From positions 1 to 64,000 of the forward strand of contig NZ_BAABFC010000001.1 of assembly GCF_039540575.1 (NCBI RefSeq): a DNA stretch of 64,000 nt. Reading direction: 5' to 3'. The number at the start of each line of letters is the position of its first letter. The stretch's first letter is position 1. The stretch comes from Pseudaeromonas paramecii (GTDB taxonomy: Bacteria; Pseudomonadota; Gammaproteobacteria; Enterobacterales; Aeromonadaceae). The translations under genes and the position numbers were made by a program. Shown piece by piece: positions 49,652-57,424 of the stretch. Under the pieces are notes generated by a model. The model worked only from the letters and a program-made list of their open reading frames with translations, ran no database searches and had not been told where the DNA came from.

Positions 49652-50698
49652 TTACGGCTGATAGATCATGACGTTTTCCTGCCACAGACGGGGCAGGGCC
49701 TTACCCGCTTCACTCCAGGCATCAAAGTCGCCTACCGGCTTGGCGGCAGCGTATTGCTCCGGCGGCAGCATCTTGGCCTTGACGTCATCCGGCAGCACCA
49801 CATCGCTGCGAATGGGGCGGGCATAGCCGCGGGCCAGGTTGATTTGACCGGCGTCGCTCAGGATATATTCCCGGGCCAGCTTGGCGGCATTGGGGTGCTT
49901 GGCGTACTTGTTGATGATGGTGGTGTAGCCGGAGATCACTGAGCCGTCGGAGGGGATCACCACCAGGAAGCGGTTGGGATCTATCTTGTCGCGGTAGTTC
50001 AAGGCATTGAAGTCCCACAGCACGGCGACGGCTACCTCACCCTTCTCCAGGTTGGCCAGGGAGGGATCGGTGAGGGAGAGGCGGCCCTGCTTGGCCAAGT
50101 CGGCAAACAAGTCGAAGGCGGGTTTGAGGTTTTTCTCGTTACCGCCACCGGCGATGGCGGCAGCCAGCACGCCGTTATTGGCCTGAGAGGCGACCCCCAC
50201 GTTGCCGACGGTCACCTTGTACTGGCCGCTGCGCAGGTCGGCCCAGCTCTTGGGCGGGTTGGGCACCAGATCCTTGTTGATCATGAAGGCGATGGTGCCG
50301 GTATAGGCCAACATCCAGTTGCCATCTTGATCTTTGGCCCAGGCGGGAATGGCGTCCCAATGAGTAGGTTTGTAGGCCAGCGTCAGGCCCTTTTGCACCG
50401 CCAACGGACCGAAGGCATGGCCCACATCGCCGATATCGGCGGTGGCGTCGCCGGCCTCGGCGGCAAACTTGGCCAGCTCCTCGGCGGAGCTCATGTCGGT
50501 GTCCATGTGCGCCAGGCCATACTGGCTGTGCAGGTCTTGCCAGGTGTCTTTCCAGTTGGCCCAGCTGTCGGGCATGCCGATGCTGTTGACGGCACCTTCG
50601 GCCTGGGCGGCCTTGACCAGATCGGCCGGGGCCGCTGCCTGGCTGGCGAAGGGGAGGGCAAGGCTGCCCAGGATGAGACAGAGGGATAGGGCTTTCAT
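49652..50698 (-). CDS. ABC importer periplasmic binding protein
   Basis: A 348-residue extracellular solute-binding protein with a clear signal peptide (1-22, ending S-Q-A-A). The fold is that of the family-1/iron/thiamine/aminoethylphosphonate group: D-I-G-D-V-G near residue 88, a hinge around Y-T-G-T-I-A-F-M, V-L-W-D-F-N, and a W-x-E-A/N-V near the C-terminus. First gene of the cassette. A palindromic site lies 13 bases upstream of its ATG. The ligand is unknown. Confidence 0.9.
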   Translation of the reverse strand: MKALSLCLILGSLALPFASQAAAPADLVKAAQAEGAVNSIGMPDSWANWKDTWQDLHSQYGLAHMDTDMSSAEELAKFAAEAGDATADIGDVGHAFGPLAVQKGLTLAYKPTHWDAIPAWAKDQDGNWMLAYTGTIAFMINKDLVPNPPKSWADLRSGQYKVTVGNVGVASQANNGVLAAAIAGGGNEKNLKPAFDLFADLAKQGRLSLTDPSLANLEKGEVAVAVLWDFNALNYRDKIDPNRFLVVIPSDGSVISGYTTIINKYAKHPNAAKLAREYILSDAGQINLARGYARPIRSDVVLPDDVKAKMLPPEQYAAAKPVGDFDAWSEAGKALPRLWQENVMIYQP

Positions 50699-50710
50699 GG
50701 TGTGACTCCT

Positions 50711-50726
50711 TCTGGACTAGGTCAGA
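50711..50726. promoter_or_regulatory. candidate GntR-type operator, proximal
   Basis: An imperfect 16-base palindrome containing TGGACTAG, the same half as the perfect palindrome at 50855-50866. It lies just before the binding-protein gene, where a bound repressor would block transcription. Confidence 0.4.
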
Positions 50727-50854
50727 TTGGGTTGTTGCTGTTGTTTTGTATTATTCACAGCCACTTGTGACACCTGGGTGACAGTTTCTTGAAGGTTAAC
50801 GGTGTGATGTAGCGCAAACAATAGCCAGAATGCAATTCGCAACAATCGGCTAGT

Positions 50855-50866
50855 TGGACTAGTCCA
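50855..50866. promoter_or_regulatory. candidate GntR-type operator, distal
   Basis: Perfect 12-base palindrome TGGACTAGTCCA in the divergent region between the binding-protein gene and the GntR gene. Palindromes of this size with a TA-rich centre are typical GntR/HutC operators. Confidence 0.5.
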
Positions 50867-51015
50867 GATGGGTGATTTACCGGCGGTTATGGGGTTCGAC
50901 AGCGGGTCATGACACTAAAACGCCACGTCGGCAGGCTATTGTGAGGGGCATTCGGGGAGCAGTTGACCCCGGTTATGCTATCTTTGCCCGCCGTTACCAT
51001 GTCAGAGGGGATGTC

Positions 51016-51756
51016 ATGAGCCAGTGGATGAGTCCAGATGAGCGCCAGCCCACCCAGGTGGCCCAGATCCGTCAATCCTTGCAGGAGCAGATCCGCGCTG
51101 GCCTGTTGCGGCCCGGTATGCGGCTGCCGTCGGAACGGGCACTGAGCGAACGCTTCGCCACCACCCGCATCACCCTGAAGGAAGCCCTGGCGGTGCTGGA
51201 GACCGAGGGGCAGATCTACCGGGAAGAGCGACGCGGCTGGTTCGTGGCGCCGCCACGCCTCATCTACGATCCGCGCACCAAGAGCCACTTCCAGGCCATG
51301 GTGGAGAGTCAGGGCCGCGCCGCCACCACCCGGGTGCTGCAGGCCGGCCCCGTGGTGGCCAACGCCGAGCTGTGCCAGCGCATGGGGCTGGCGCCTTTGA
51401 GCCCCTTGCTCAAGATCTGTCGGGTGCGCTCCCTGGACTCCCGGGATGTCTTGTACGTGGAGCACTACCTGCTGCCGGAACGGTTTCCCGGCCTGCTGGA
51501 GATGGATCTCACCTGCTCCCTGACGCGCTTGTATGCCGAACGCTATGGCATCGGCTATGGCCAGTCCACCTTCGACATTCTGCCCACCGCCGCCCACGGC
51601 GCCGTGGCGCGGGCCTTGGGGCTGCCCCAGGGGGCGCCCCTGTTGCAGATCTGCCGGCTGAACCTGGACGGCCAGGGGCGACTGATCGACTGCGACATGG
51701 AGTATTGGCGGCAGGATGCGGTGGTCATTCGCATTCAGAGCGATCCACTGCCCTAG
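51016..51756 (+). CDS. GntR/HutC family regulator with UTRA domain
   Basis: A 246-residue regulator. The N-terminal winged helix carries Q-I-R-A-G-L-L-R-P-G-M-R-L-P-S-E-R-A-L-S and T-R-I-T-L-K-E-A-L. The C-terminal UTRA domain has L-L-K-I-C-R-V-R-S and D-V-L-Y-V-E-H-Y-L. It resembles PhnR-type regulators linked to aminoethylphosphonate use. The ATG at 51016 follows GAGGGG. It is divergent from the six-gene cassette; two related palindromes in the spacer are likely operators. A weak stem-loop overlaps its stop (51753-51774). Confidence 0.87.
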   Translation: MSQWMSPDERQPTQVAQIRQSLQEQIRAGLLRPGMRLPSERALSERFATTRITLKEALAVLETEGQIYREERRGWFVAPPRLIYDPRTKSHFQAMVESQGRAATTRVLQAGPVVANAELCQRMGLAPLSPLLKICRVRSLDSRDVLYVEHYLLPERFPGLLEMDLTCSLTRLYAERYGIGYGQSTFDILPTAAHGAVARALGLPQGAPLLQICRLNLDGQGRLIDCDMEYWRQDAVVIRIQSDPLP

Positions 51757-51856
51757 GACAGCACTTTATCCTAGTCTTTATGGCTGCTAACCTACCGGAT
51801 CCTGCCGCCGGCCTTTAACCCATGACGGCGGCCGTCGCACCATTTCGAGGTATCTC

Positions 51857-53731
51857 ATGTTTCGCTTTTTCGAGGGGCTGACCCGTCCCTTCCCCGAGGA
51901 GGAGCCCACTCAGCCTCCTGCAGGTCTCTACCGCTTCTGTCGTCACTACACCCGGGGCATGGAGCCCTACCTGCTGCTCATGTCGCTGCTCAGCGCCCTG
52001 ATCGCCGTGGGGGAGGTGGTGTTGTTTGGTTTCCTGGGGCGCCTGGTGGACTGGCTGTCCACCCAGCAGCCGGGTTCCTTGTTTGACAGCAGTGGCGATC
52101 GCCTGCTGTGGATGGGTGCCCTGCTGCTCATCGGTCTGCCGCTCCTGGTGCTGCTGCATTCGCTCTTGATGCACCAGAGCCTGCTGGGGAACTATCCCAT
52201 GGCGATTCGCTGGCAGGCCCACCGCTATCTGCTCAAGCAGAGCCTGTCGTTTTACAGCAATGACTTTGCCGGTCGGGTGGCCACCAAGGTGATGCAGACG
52301 GCGCTGGCGGTGCGGGAAACCGTGATGAAGCTGCTGGATGTCATGGTCTACGTGCTGGTCTATTTCGGCTCCATGCTGGTGATGGTGGGCCAGGCGGACA
52401 CCCGCCTGATGCTGCCCATGGTGGCCTGGCTGCTGGGCTACCTGGTGTTGCAGTGGTACTTCGTGCCGCGCCTGAAGCGGGTGGCCAGTGCCCAGGCGGA
52501 GGCCCGCTCGCTGATGACCGGTCGGGTGGTGGACAGCTACACCAACATCCAGACCGTCAAGCTGTTCTCCCACACCCGCCGGGAGGCCGACTATGCCCGT
52601 GAGGGCATGGGTGAATTTATGGAGACGGTGAACCGGCAGATGCGGCTGGCCACCGGGGTCAGCGTCAGCGTCCAGGTGCTTAACTACCTGCTGGCCTTCG
52701 CCGTGGCCGCCACCGCCATCTGGCTGTGGAGTCAGTCCGCCATCAGCATAGGTGCCATTGCCATCGCCATCAGCCTGGCGTTGCGGCTCAACGGCATGTC
52801 CCAGTGGATCATGTGGGAGCTCAGTGCCCTGTTCGAGAATATCGGTACCGTGGCCGACGGCAGCCAGACCCTCGCCAAGCCTCTGGAGGTGGTGGATGCG
52901 CCGAACGCGTCGGCGTTGCGGGTAACCCGCGGCGAGGTACGCTTCGAGCAGGTGAGCTTCCATTACGGCAAGGGGGCCGGCGTGCTGGATCAGCTGGATC
53001 TCACCATCAAGCCGGGCGAGAAGATTGGCATCGTCGGTCGCTCCGGCGCCGGCAAGTCCACCCTGGTGAACCTGCTGCTGCGCTTTTATGACGTGGAGGC
53101 CGGCCGCATCCTCATCGACGGCCAGGATATTCGTCAGGTCAGTCAGGAGAGCCTGCGGGCTCATATCGGCATGGTCACCCAGGACACGGCGCTGCTGCAC
53201 CGCACGGTGCGGGAAAATATCCTCTACGGCGCGCCGGAAGCCAGCGAGGCGGATCTGCGGCGGGCGGCGGTACAGGCCGAGGCCATGGACTTTATCGAGA
53301 CGCTCTCGGACCCTTATGGCAATCAAGGCTTCGATGCCCAGGTGGGGGAGCGGGGCGTCAAGCTCTCCGGCGGCCAGCGTCAGCGTATCGCCCTGGCCCG
53401 GGTGCTGCTCAAAAATGCCCCCCTGCTGATCCTGGATGAGGCCACCTCGGCCCTGGACTCGGAAGTGGAGGCGGCCATTCAGGCCAGCCTGGATCGCCTG
53501 ATGGAGGGCAAGACGGTGATTGCCATCGCCCACCGCCTCTCCACCATAGCGGCGCTGGATCGCCTGGTGGTGATGGACAAGGGGCGGATCGTCGAGCAGG
53601 GCACCCACGCCGAGCTGTTGGCCCTGGGGGGGATTTATGCCCAGCTGTGGGCCCATCAGACCGGCGGTTTCCTGGGACTGGACACAGAGGCGGCAGGCGC
53701 TGAGTCGTATTCAAATGGCGACAAATGCTAA
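51857..53731 (+). CDS. MsbA/multidrug-type ABC exporter
   Basis: A 624-residue homodimer-type ABC exporter with a soluble N-terminal leader (about 1-35), six membrane helices and an ATPase domain. G-R-S-G-A-G-K-S-T, L-S-G-G-Q-R-Q-R, L-I-L-D-E-A-T-S-A-L-D and the switch His in I-A-H-R-L-S are all intact. The cargo is not evident; lipid, peptide or drug export is possible. A separate transcription unit, 100 bp after the GntR gene. Confidence 0.9.
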   Translation: MFRFFEGLTRPFPEEEPTQPPAGLYRFCRHYTRGMEPYLLLMSLLSALIAVGEVVLFGFLGRLVDWLSTQQPGSLFDSSGDRLLWMGALLLIGLPLLVLLHSLLMHQSLLGNYPMAIRWQAHRYLLKQSLSFYSNDFAGRVATKVMQTALAVRETVMKLLDVMVYVLVYFGSMLVMVGQADTRLMLPMVAWLLGYLVLQWYFVPRLKRVASAQAEARSLMTGRVVDSYTNIQTVKLFSHTRREADYAREGMGEFMETVNRQMRLATGVSVSVQVLNYLLAFAVAATAIWLWSQSAISIGAIAIAISLALRLNGMSQWIMWELSALFENIGTVADGSQTLAKPLEVVDAPNASALRVTRGEVRFEQVSFHYGKGAGVLDQLDLTIKPGEKIGIVGRSGAGKSTLVNLLLRFYDVEAGRILIDGQDIRQVSQESLRAHIGMVTQDTALLHRTVRENILYGAPEASEADLRRAAVQAEAMDFIETLSDPYGNQGFDAQVGERGVKLSGGQRQRIALARVLLKNAPLLILDEATSALDSEVEAAIQASLDRLMEGKTVIAIAHRLSTIAALDRLVVMDKGRIVEQGTHAELLALGGIYAQLWAHQTGGFLGLDTEAAGAESYSNGDKC

Positions 53732-53836
53732 GCCTCGCAAGCCAGGGTAAAAGCGGGTAAAAGCCCCTGTGTGGCGGCAGCGACTCTCTTAATATGACCT
53801 CGTAGTACCGGACTCCTAACAAGCACGAGGTTTATC

Positions 53837-54181
53837 ATGACAAACAAGACTCGCGTCGCCCTGGCGGCCTGGTTGGCCCTGCTGGGCAGTAGCGCTGCCT
53901 TGGCGTCCACCAAGCTGCCTGACCATGGTCACCCGCCAGGACCGCCCCAAGAGGCGATCACGGCCTGTAGCGGTTTGGGTGAAGGGGATGTCTGCTCGGT
54001 GCAGACGCCGCAGGGTGAGTCGCTGGACGGGGTCTGCACCCTGTTCAAGGCACCGCCTGCCGCCAGTGGTGCCAGCAGCACCGACACCAGCGCTCAGCTG
54101 GGCTGTCGTCCGAGCAACATGCCGGAGCCGCCCCAAGGTGGCAAGCCGCCGCGGCCTGACGAAGACACCGAGGAGCAGTAA
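53837..54181 (+). CDS. small secreted four-cysteine protein
   Basis: A 114-residue precursor with a signal peptide (1-23, ending A-L-A). The mature part holds P-Q-E-A-I-T-A-C-S-G-x-G-E-G-D-V-C-S-V-x-T-P-x-G, then G-V-C-T-L-F and L-G-C-R-P, giving four cysteines that can form two disulfides. The C-terminus is proline- and acid-rich. The A-C-S-G...D-x-C-S-x-x-T-P pattern recurs in many unannotated proteobacterial secreted proteins. GAGG before the ATG and a strong terminator support a single-gene unit. Confidence 0.8.
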   Translation: MTNKTRVALAAWLALLGSSAALASTKLPDHGHPPGPPQEAITACSGLGEGDVCSVQTPQGESLDGVCTLFKAPPAASGASSTDTSAQLGCRPSNMPEPPQGGKPPRPDEDTEEQ

Positions 54182-54216
54182 GCCGCTGTCATCCGCAGCG
54201 TGAGTCTCCCTCACCC

Positions 54217-54246
54217 AAAAAGGGACGCATAAGCGTCCTTTTTTTT
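54217..54246 (+). terminator. terminator of the secreted-protein gene
   Basis: GGACGC-ATAA-GCGTCC stem (54223-54238) followed by eight T and preceded by an A run that extends the pairing. Confidence 0.9.
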
Positions 54247-54393
54247 CGCAATTTGCAAACTGAAACGCCCAGCTCAGAGTCGTTTAGCATTTTGCCTGCC
54301 TGTGCCGGGGTTTGGCAGCGGATGAGACTGCACTTTGCGGCAAAATCCAGGCGCATTTTTTGCAGTGTCTGCCCATCAACGTGGGAGACTATC

Positions 54394-54774
54394 GTGAACC
54401 ACCACAACGCATGCCCGGCAGGTACCCTGCTGGATCAAGCCTATTTTCGATGTTTGCTGGCGCAGATGGATCAGTCGGCCGCCGGTCGACTGATCACCAC
54501 CTTCAGCGAGGAAACCCAGCGGCGCCTGACCCTGCTCAACTGGTTGCTGGGGCAGCAGGACTGGTTTCAGGCCAGCCTGCAGGCCCATGCCTTGAAAAGC
54601 ACGGCCGCCAGCCTGGGGGCGCTGGGATTGCAACGCTATGCCGCCAAGCTGGAGCTGGCGTGCCTGGCGCAGGCTGCCAGCTGTGCCTGGGGCTATAGCC
54701 GCCTGCTGGAGCCCTTGGCCGGACGCACCCTGCGCCGCCTGAGTGCCCTGCTGCCCCATCGGGCCACCGTCTAG
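54394..54774 (+). CDS. stand-alone Hpt phosphotransfer protein
   Basis: A 126-residue four-helix histidine-phosphotransfer protein. The phospho-accepting His65 lies in A-H-A-L-K-S-T-A-A-S-L-G-A, matching the A-H-x-L-K-G-x-A signature with Ser for the usual Gly. Best start is GTG at 54394, six bases after GGGAG; an upstream in-frame ATG at 54253 would sit right after the previous terminator. No kinase or response regulator lies nearby, so it should relay phosphate for a hybrid kinase elsewhere (ArcB/LuxQ-like). miaE follows on the same strand. Confidence 0.82.
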   Translation: MNHHNACPAGTLLDQAYFRCLLAQMDQSAAGRLITTFSEETQRRLTLLNWLLGQQDWFQASLQAHALKSTAASLGALGLQRYAAKLELACLAQAASCAWGYSRLLEPLAGRTLRRLSALLPHRATV

Positions 54775-54840
54775 GGGCTGGCTTGGCAGGGCGGCCAGGC
54801 TGGCTTAGACTCGGGCCTCTGGTTAGCCCTGAGTGATGCC

Positions 54841-55599
54841 ATGCCCATTGACGACTACGCCGATCTGCTGATTCCCATTCATGCCTTCTTGCATTGCCCG
54901 ACCCCCATTCCCTGGCTGAGCGCCGCGGTGCAGGCGCCGGACTTGCTGCTGCAAGATCATGCCAACTGTGAGCTGAAGGCGGCGCTGACCGCCCACAGCT
55001 TGATCCGGCGTTACTGTCTGCCTCGCGAGCATCGGCATCGGTTGCCGGCCTTGAGCTTCTATGACGGTCTGGAGGCGGTGCCGGACAAGGATGAGGTGCT
55101 GGGGCGCCGGCTCACCACGGAAGATGAGCGGCGGGTGTTTGACTTGCTGACCCCGGGGCCGCTGCTGAGCAAGCTGGTGCGACTGATTCAAGAAGAGCTG
55201 CACCATTATGCCCAGGTGCGGGAGTTGATGGCGGCGCGGGGGATACCGGAGCATCCCTTGCCGGCGGGGCGCTATGCCAAGGGGTTGCTGGCGGCGGTGC
55301 GCACCCATGAGCCGGCCTGTCTGGTGGATCGCCTCATCGTCGGTGCCTATATCGAGGCGCGCTCCTGCGAGCGCTTCGCCTGCCTGGTGCCCCTGGTGGA
55401 TGAGGAGCTGGGCCGCTTCTACCTGTCGCTGCTGCGCTCCGAGGCGCGCCACTACCAAGATTACCTGAGCCTGGCCCAGTCCCTGAGTCCCACGTCCATC
55501 GCCCCCAGGGTGGCGCTGTTCGGAGCTCTGGAGGCGGAGCTGATTAGCACGCCGGATCCGCAGCTGCGTTTTCACAGTGGCGTACCTCTGGCCCCGTAG
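54841..55599 (+). CDS. miaE: tRNA-(ms2io6A37) hydroxylase
   Basis: MiaE is a non-haem diiron monooxygenase that hydroxylates ms2i6A at tRNA position 37. The 252-residue protein has ferritin-like ligand motifs: an early D-H-A-N-C-E, E-E-L-H-H, E-A-R-S-C-E-R-F and S-E-A-R-H-Y. Its presence fits Salmonella/Vibrio/Aeromonas-type bacteria and is absent from E. coli K-12. It converges on sapF with 17 bp between stops. Confidence 0.92.
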   Translation: MPIDDYADLLIPIHAFLHCPTPIPWLSAAVQAPDLLLQDHANCELKAALTAHSLIRRYCLPREHRHRLPALSFYDGLEAVPDKDEVLGRRLTTEDERRVFDLLTPGPLLSKLVRLIQEELHHYAQVRELMAARGIPEHPLPAGRYAKGLLAAVRTHEPACLVDRLIVGAYIEARSCERFACLVPLVDEELGRFYLSLLRSEARHYQDYLSLAQSLSPTSIAPRVALFGALEAELISTPDPQLRFHSGVPLAP

Positions 55600-55616
55600 C
55601 CCTGGCCGGCCGTTGC

Positions 55617-56429
55617 TTAGTCGGCGGCCACCCTGTGCTCGGGGGCGTGGCGGTATTCGTGTTCGTAGCTTTGGATCAGGCGACGGGTGATCTCCTGCTG
55701 AGGGGCGGAGAAGACCGCCTCGGTTGGCCCCGTCTCCACCACCTTGCCCTGGTGCATGATGATCACCTTGTCGCTCATGTGCCGCACCAGACCCAGATCG
55801 TTAGCCACGATCACGTAGGAGAGCCCCAGGTTCTTCTGCAGCTTGAGCAACAGGTTGACGATCTGGGCCCGCATGGACACATCCAGTACCGAGAAGGCCT
55901 CATCGGCCACTATGATGCGTGGGCTCAGGATCAGGGCCCGCGCCAGAGCCACCCGCTGTTTCTGGCCGGCGGAGATCATCTGGGGGTAGAAGAGGGCGTG
56001 CTCGGGCAGCAGGCCCACCATGCGCAGGGTGTCGATGACCTTGTGCTTGCGCTCCAGGGGGCTCAGCCGGCTGTTGAGGATAAGGGGCGCCTCCAGGATG
56101 CGTCCGATGCGCAGGCTGGGATTGAGCGACGAGTTGGGATCCTGAAAAATCATCCGGATAAGCTTGCAACGCTGCTGATAGTTACCCTCATCCATCACCT
56201 GACCATCCACCCGTATCTCTCCCGAGGTGGCCTGGGTCACCCCGGCCAGTATCTTGGCCAGGGTGCTCTTGCCGGAACCGGCTTCCCCCACCAGGGCGAT
56301 GGTCTCGCCCGCCTCTAGGCTAAAGGAGACATGATCCAGCGCCTTTTGCACCACCCGGCGAAACAGGCCGCTGCGGCGGCTATAGCTTTTGCTCAGGCCA
56401 TGGACCTGCAACAGGGGAGCAGGGGTCAT
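55617..56429 (-). CDS. sapF: Sap peptide/polyamine transporter ATPase SapF
   Basis: A 270-residue ATPase of the SapABCDF system, linked to antimicrobial-peptide resistance and, in E. coli, to putrescine export. Walker A G-E-A-G-S-G-K-S-T, signature I-S-A-G-Q-K-Q-R and Walker B I-I-V-A-D-E-A are seen. The H-loop reads A-N-D-L, with Asn where His is expected. Its ATG overlaps the sapD stop. Last gene of the pspF-sapABCDF run. Confidence 0.92.
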   Translation of the reverse strand: MTPAPLLQVHGLSKSYSRRSGLFRRVVQKALDHVSFSLEAGETIALVGEAGSGKSTLAKILAGVTQATSGEIRVDGQVMDEGNYQQRCKLIRMIFQDPNSSLNPSLRIGRILEAPLILNSRLSPLERKHKVIDTLRMVGLLPEHALFYPQMISAGQKQRVALARALILSPRIIVADEAFSVLDVSMRAQIVNLLLKLQKNLGLSYVIVANDLGLVRHMSDKVIIMHQGKVVETGPTEAVFSAPQQEITRRLIQSYEHEYRHAPEHRVAAD

Positions 56430-57424
56430 TTACGGGATTCCTCCAGGTTGAGGGGGAAGTGACAGCTGTAGTGATGGCCCTTGTTCTGCAGCAGGGGCGG
56501 CGTCTTGACGCACTGCTTCTGGGCGTAAGGGCAGCGAGGCCCCAGGCGGCAGCCGATGGGCAGGTGCTGCAGCGGGGGTATGGATCCGGGCAGGGGATTG
56601 AGGTAGGACTTGTGGGCCAGCCGGCCACTGAAGTCGGGAATGGCATCCAGCAGGGCATCGGTATAGGGATGGTGCGGCTGGGTCAGCACCTGCTCCCGGC
56701 TGCCGGTCTCCACCATCTGGCCGCAATACATGACGCTGAAGCTGTCCGCCAGGTTGCCGATGGCGGAGAGATCGCTGCTGATGAGCAGTATGGTGGTGTT
56801 GCCCACCTTGTTCATCTTGTCCAGCAGCTTGAGCAGTTGAGCCTGGGTGGTGGCCTCCATGGCGCTGATGGGCTCGTCCGCCACCAGCAACCGCGGTTTG
56901 ATGGCGATAGCCATGGCGATCATCACCTTCTGGCACACCCCCACCGACAGCTCGTGGGGGTAGGCATTCATCACCTCCTTGTGATCCTTGACGCCAACCC
57001 GGTGCAGCAGGGCTATGGCGTGGCGCTTGCGCCAGTGGAATACCTGCCACCATTTGCCGTCAAACACCCGCCAGGGGATGGCATCGATCAGCTGCTCGCC
57101 CACGGGCACGCTGGGATCCAGGCAGGAGTTGGGCTCCTGAAAGATCATGGCGATGTCCCGGGTCATGATGCGGCGACGCTGGGCCTGGGTCAGGCTCAGC
57201 AGATCATGGCCGTCCATGCGCATGCGATCGGCGGTGATGCGCCAGTTATCCTTCTTCATCCCCAAAATGGCCTTGGCCACCAGGCTCTTGCCCGAGCCGG
57301 ATTCACCGACGAGACCGCGGATCTCCCCCTCGTTCAGGGTCAGGCTCACCCTGTCCACGGCCTTGACCCGGCCCTGGGGGGTGTCGATCTCGATGGTGAG
57401 GTTGCGAATATCCAGCAGCGGCAT
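56426..57424 (-). CDS. sapD: Sap transporter ATPase SapD
   Basis: A 332-residue Dpp/Opp-type ATPase; E. coli SapD also supports Trk potassium uptake. Walker A G-E-S-G-S-G-K-S, a divergent signature E-L-S-V-G-V-C-Q and Walker B L-L-V-A-D-E-P are visible. The D-loop is S-A-M-E and the H-loop reads I-S-S-D-L, with Ser replacing His. The C-terminal L-P-I-G-C-R-L-G-P-R-C-P-Y-A plus further cysteines is the oligopeptide-transporter iron-sulfur-like motif. It shares one base with sapC and four with sapF. Confidence 0.93.
   Translation of the reverse strand: MPLLDIRNLTIEIDTPQGRVKAVDRVSLTLNEGEIRGLVGESGSGKSLVAKAILGMKKDNWRITADRMRMDGHDLLSLTQAQRRRIMTRDIAMIFQEPNSCLDPSVPVGEQLIDAIPWRVFDGKWWQVFHWRKRHAIALLHRVGVKDHKEVMNAYPHELSVGVCQKVMIAMAIAIKPRLLVADEPISAMEATTQAQLLKLLDKMNKVGNTTILLISSDLSAIGNLADSFSVMYCGQMVETGSREQVLTQPHHPYTDALLDAIPDFSGRLAHKSYLNPLPGSIPPLQHLPIGCRLGPRCPYAQKQCVKTPPLLQNKGHHYSCHFPLNLEESRK

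Noticed and set aside
51815..53656. A 613-codon open frame antisense to the ABC exporter
   Set aside because: The exporter frame has all ATPase motifs; the antisense product is low-complexity His/Gln/Gly with no domain.
54311..54332. Sigma-54-like element (TTGGCA ... CTGCA) before the Hpt gene
   Set aside because: GG and GC are 13 bases apart, not 10, so the element cannot fit sigma-54.
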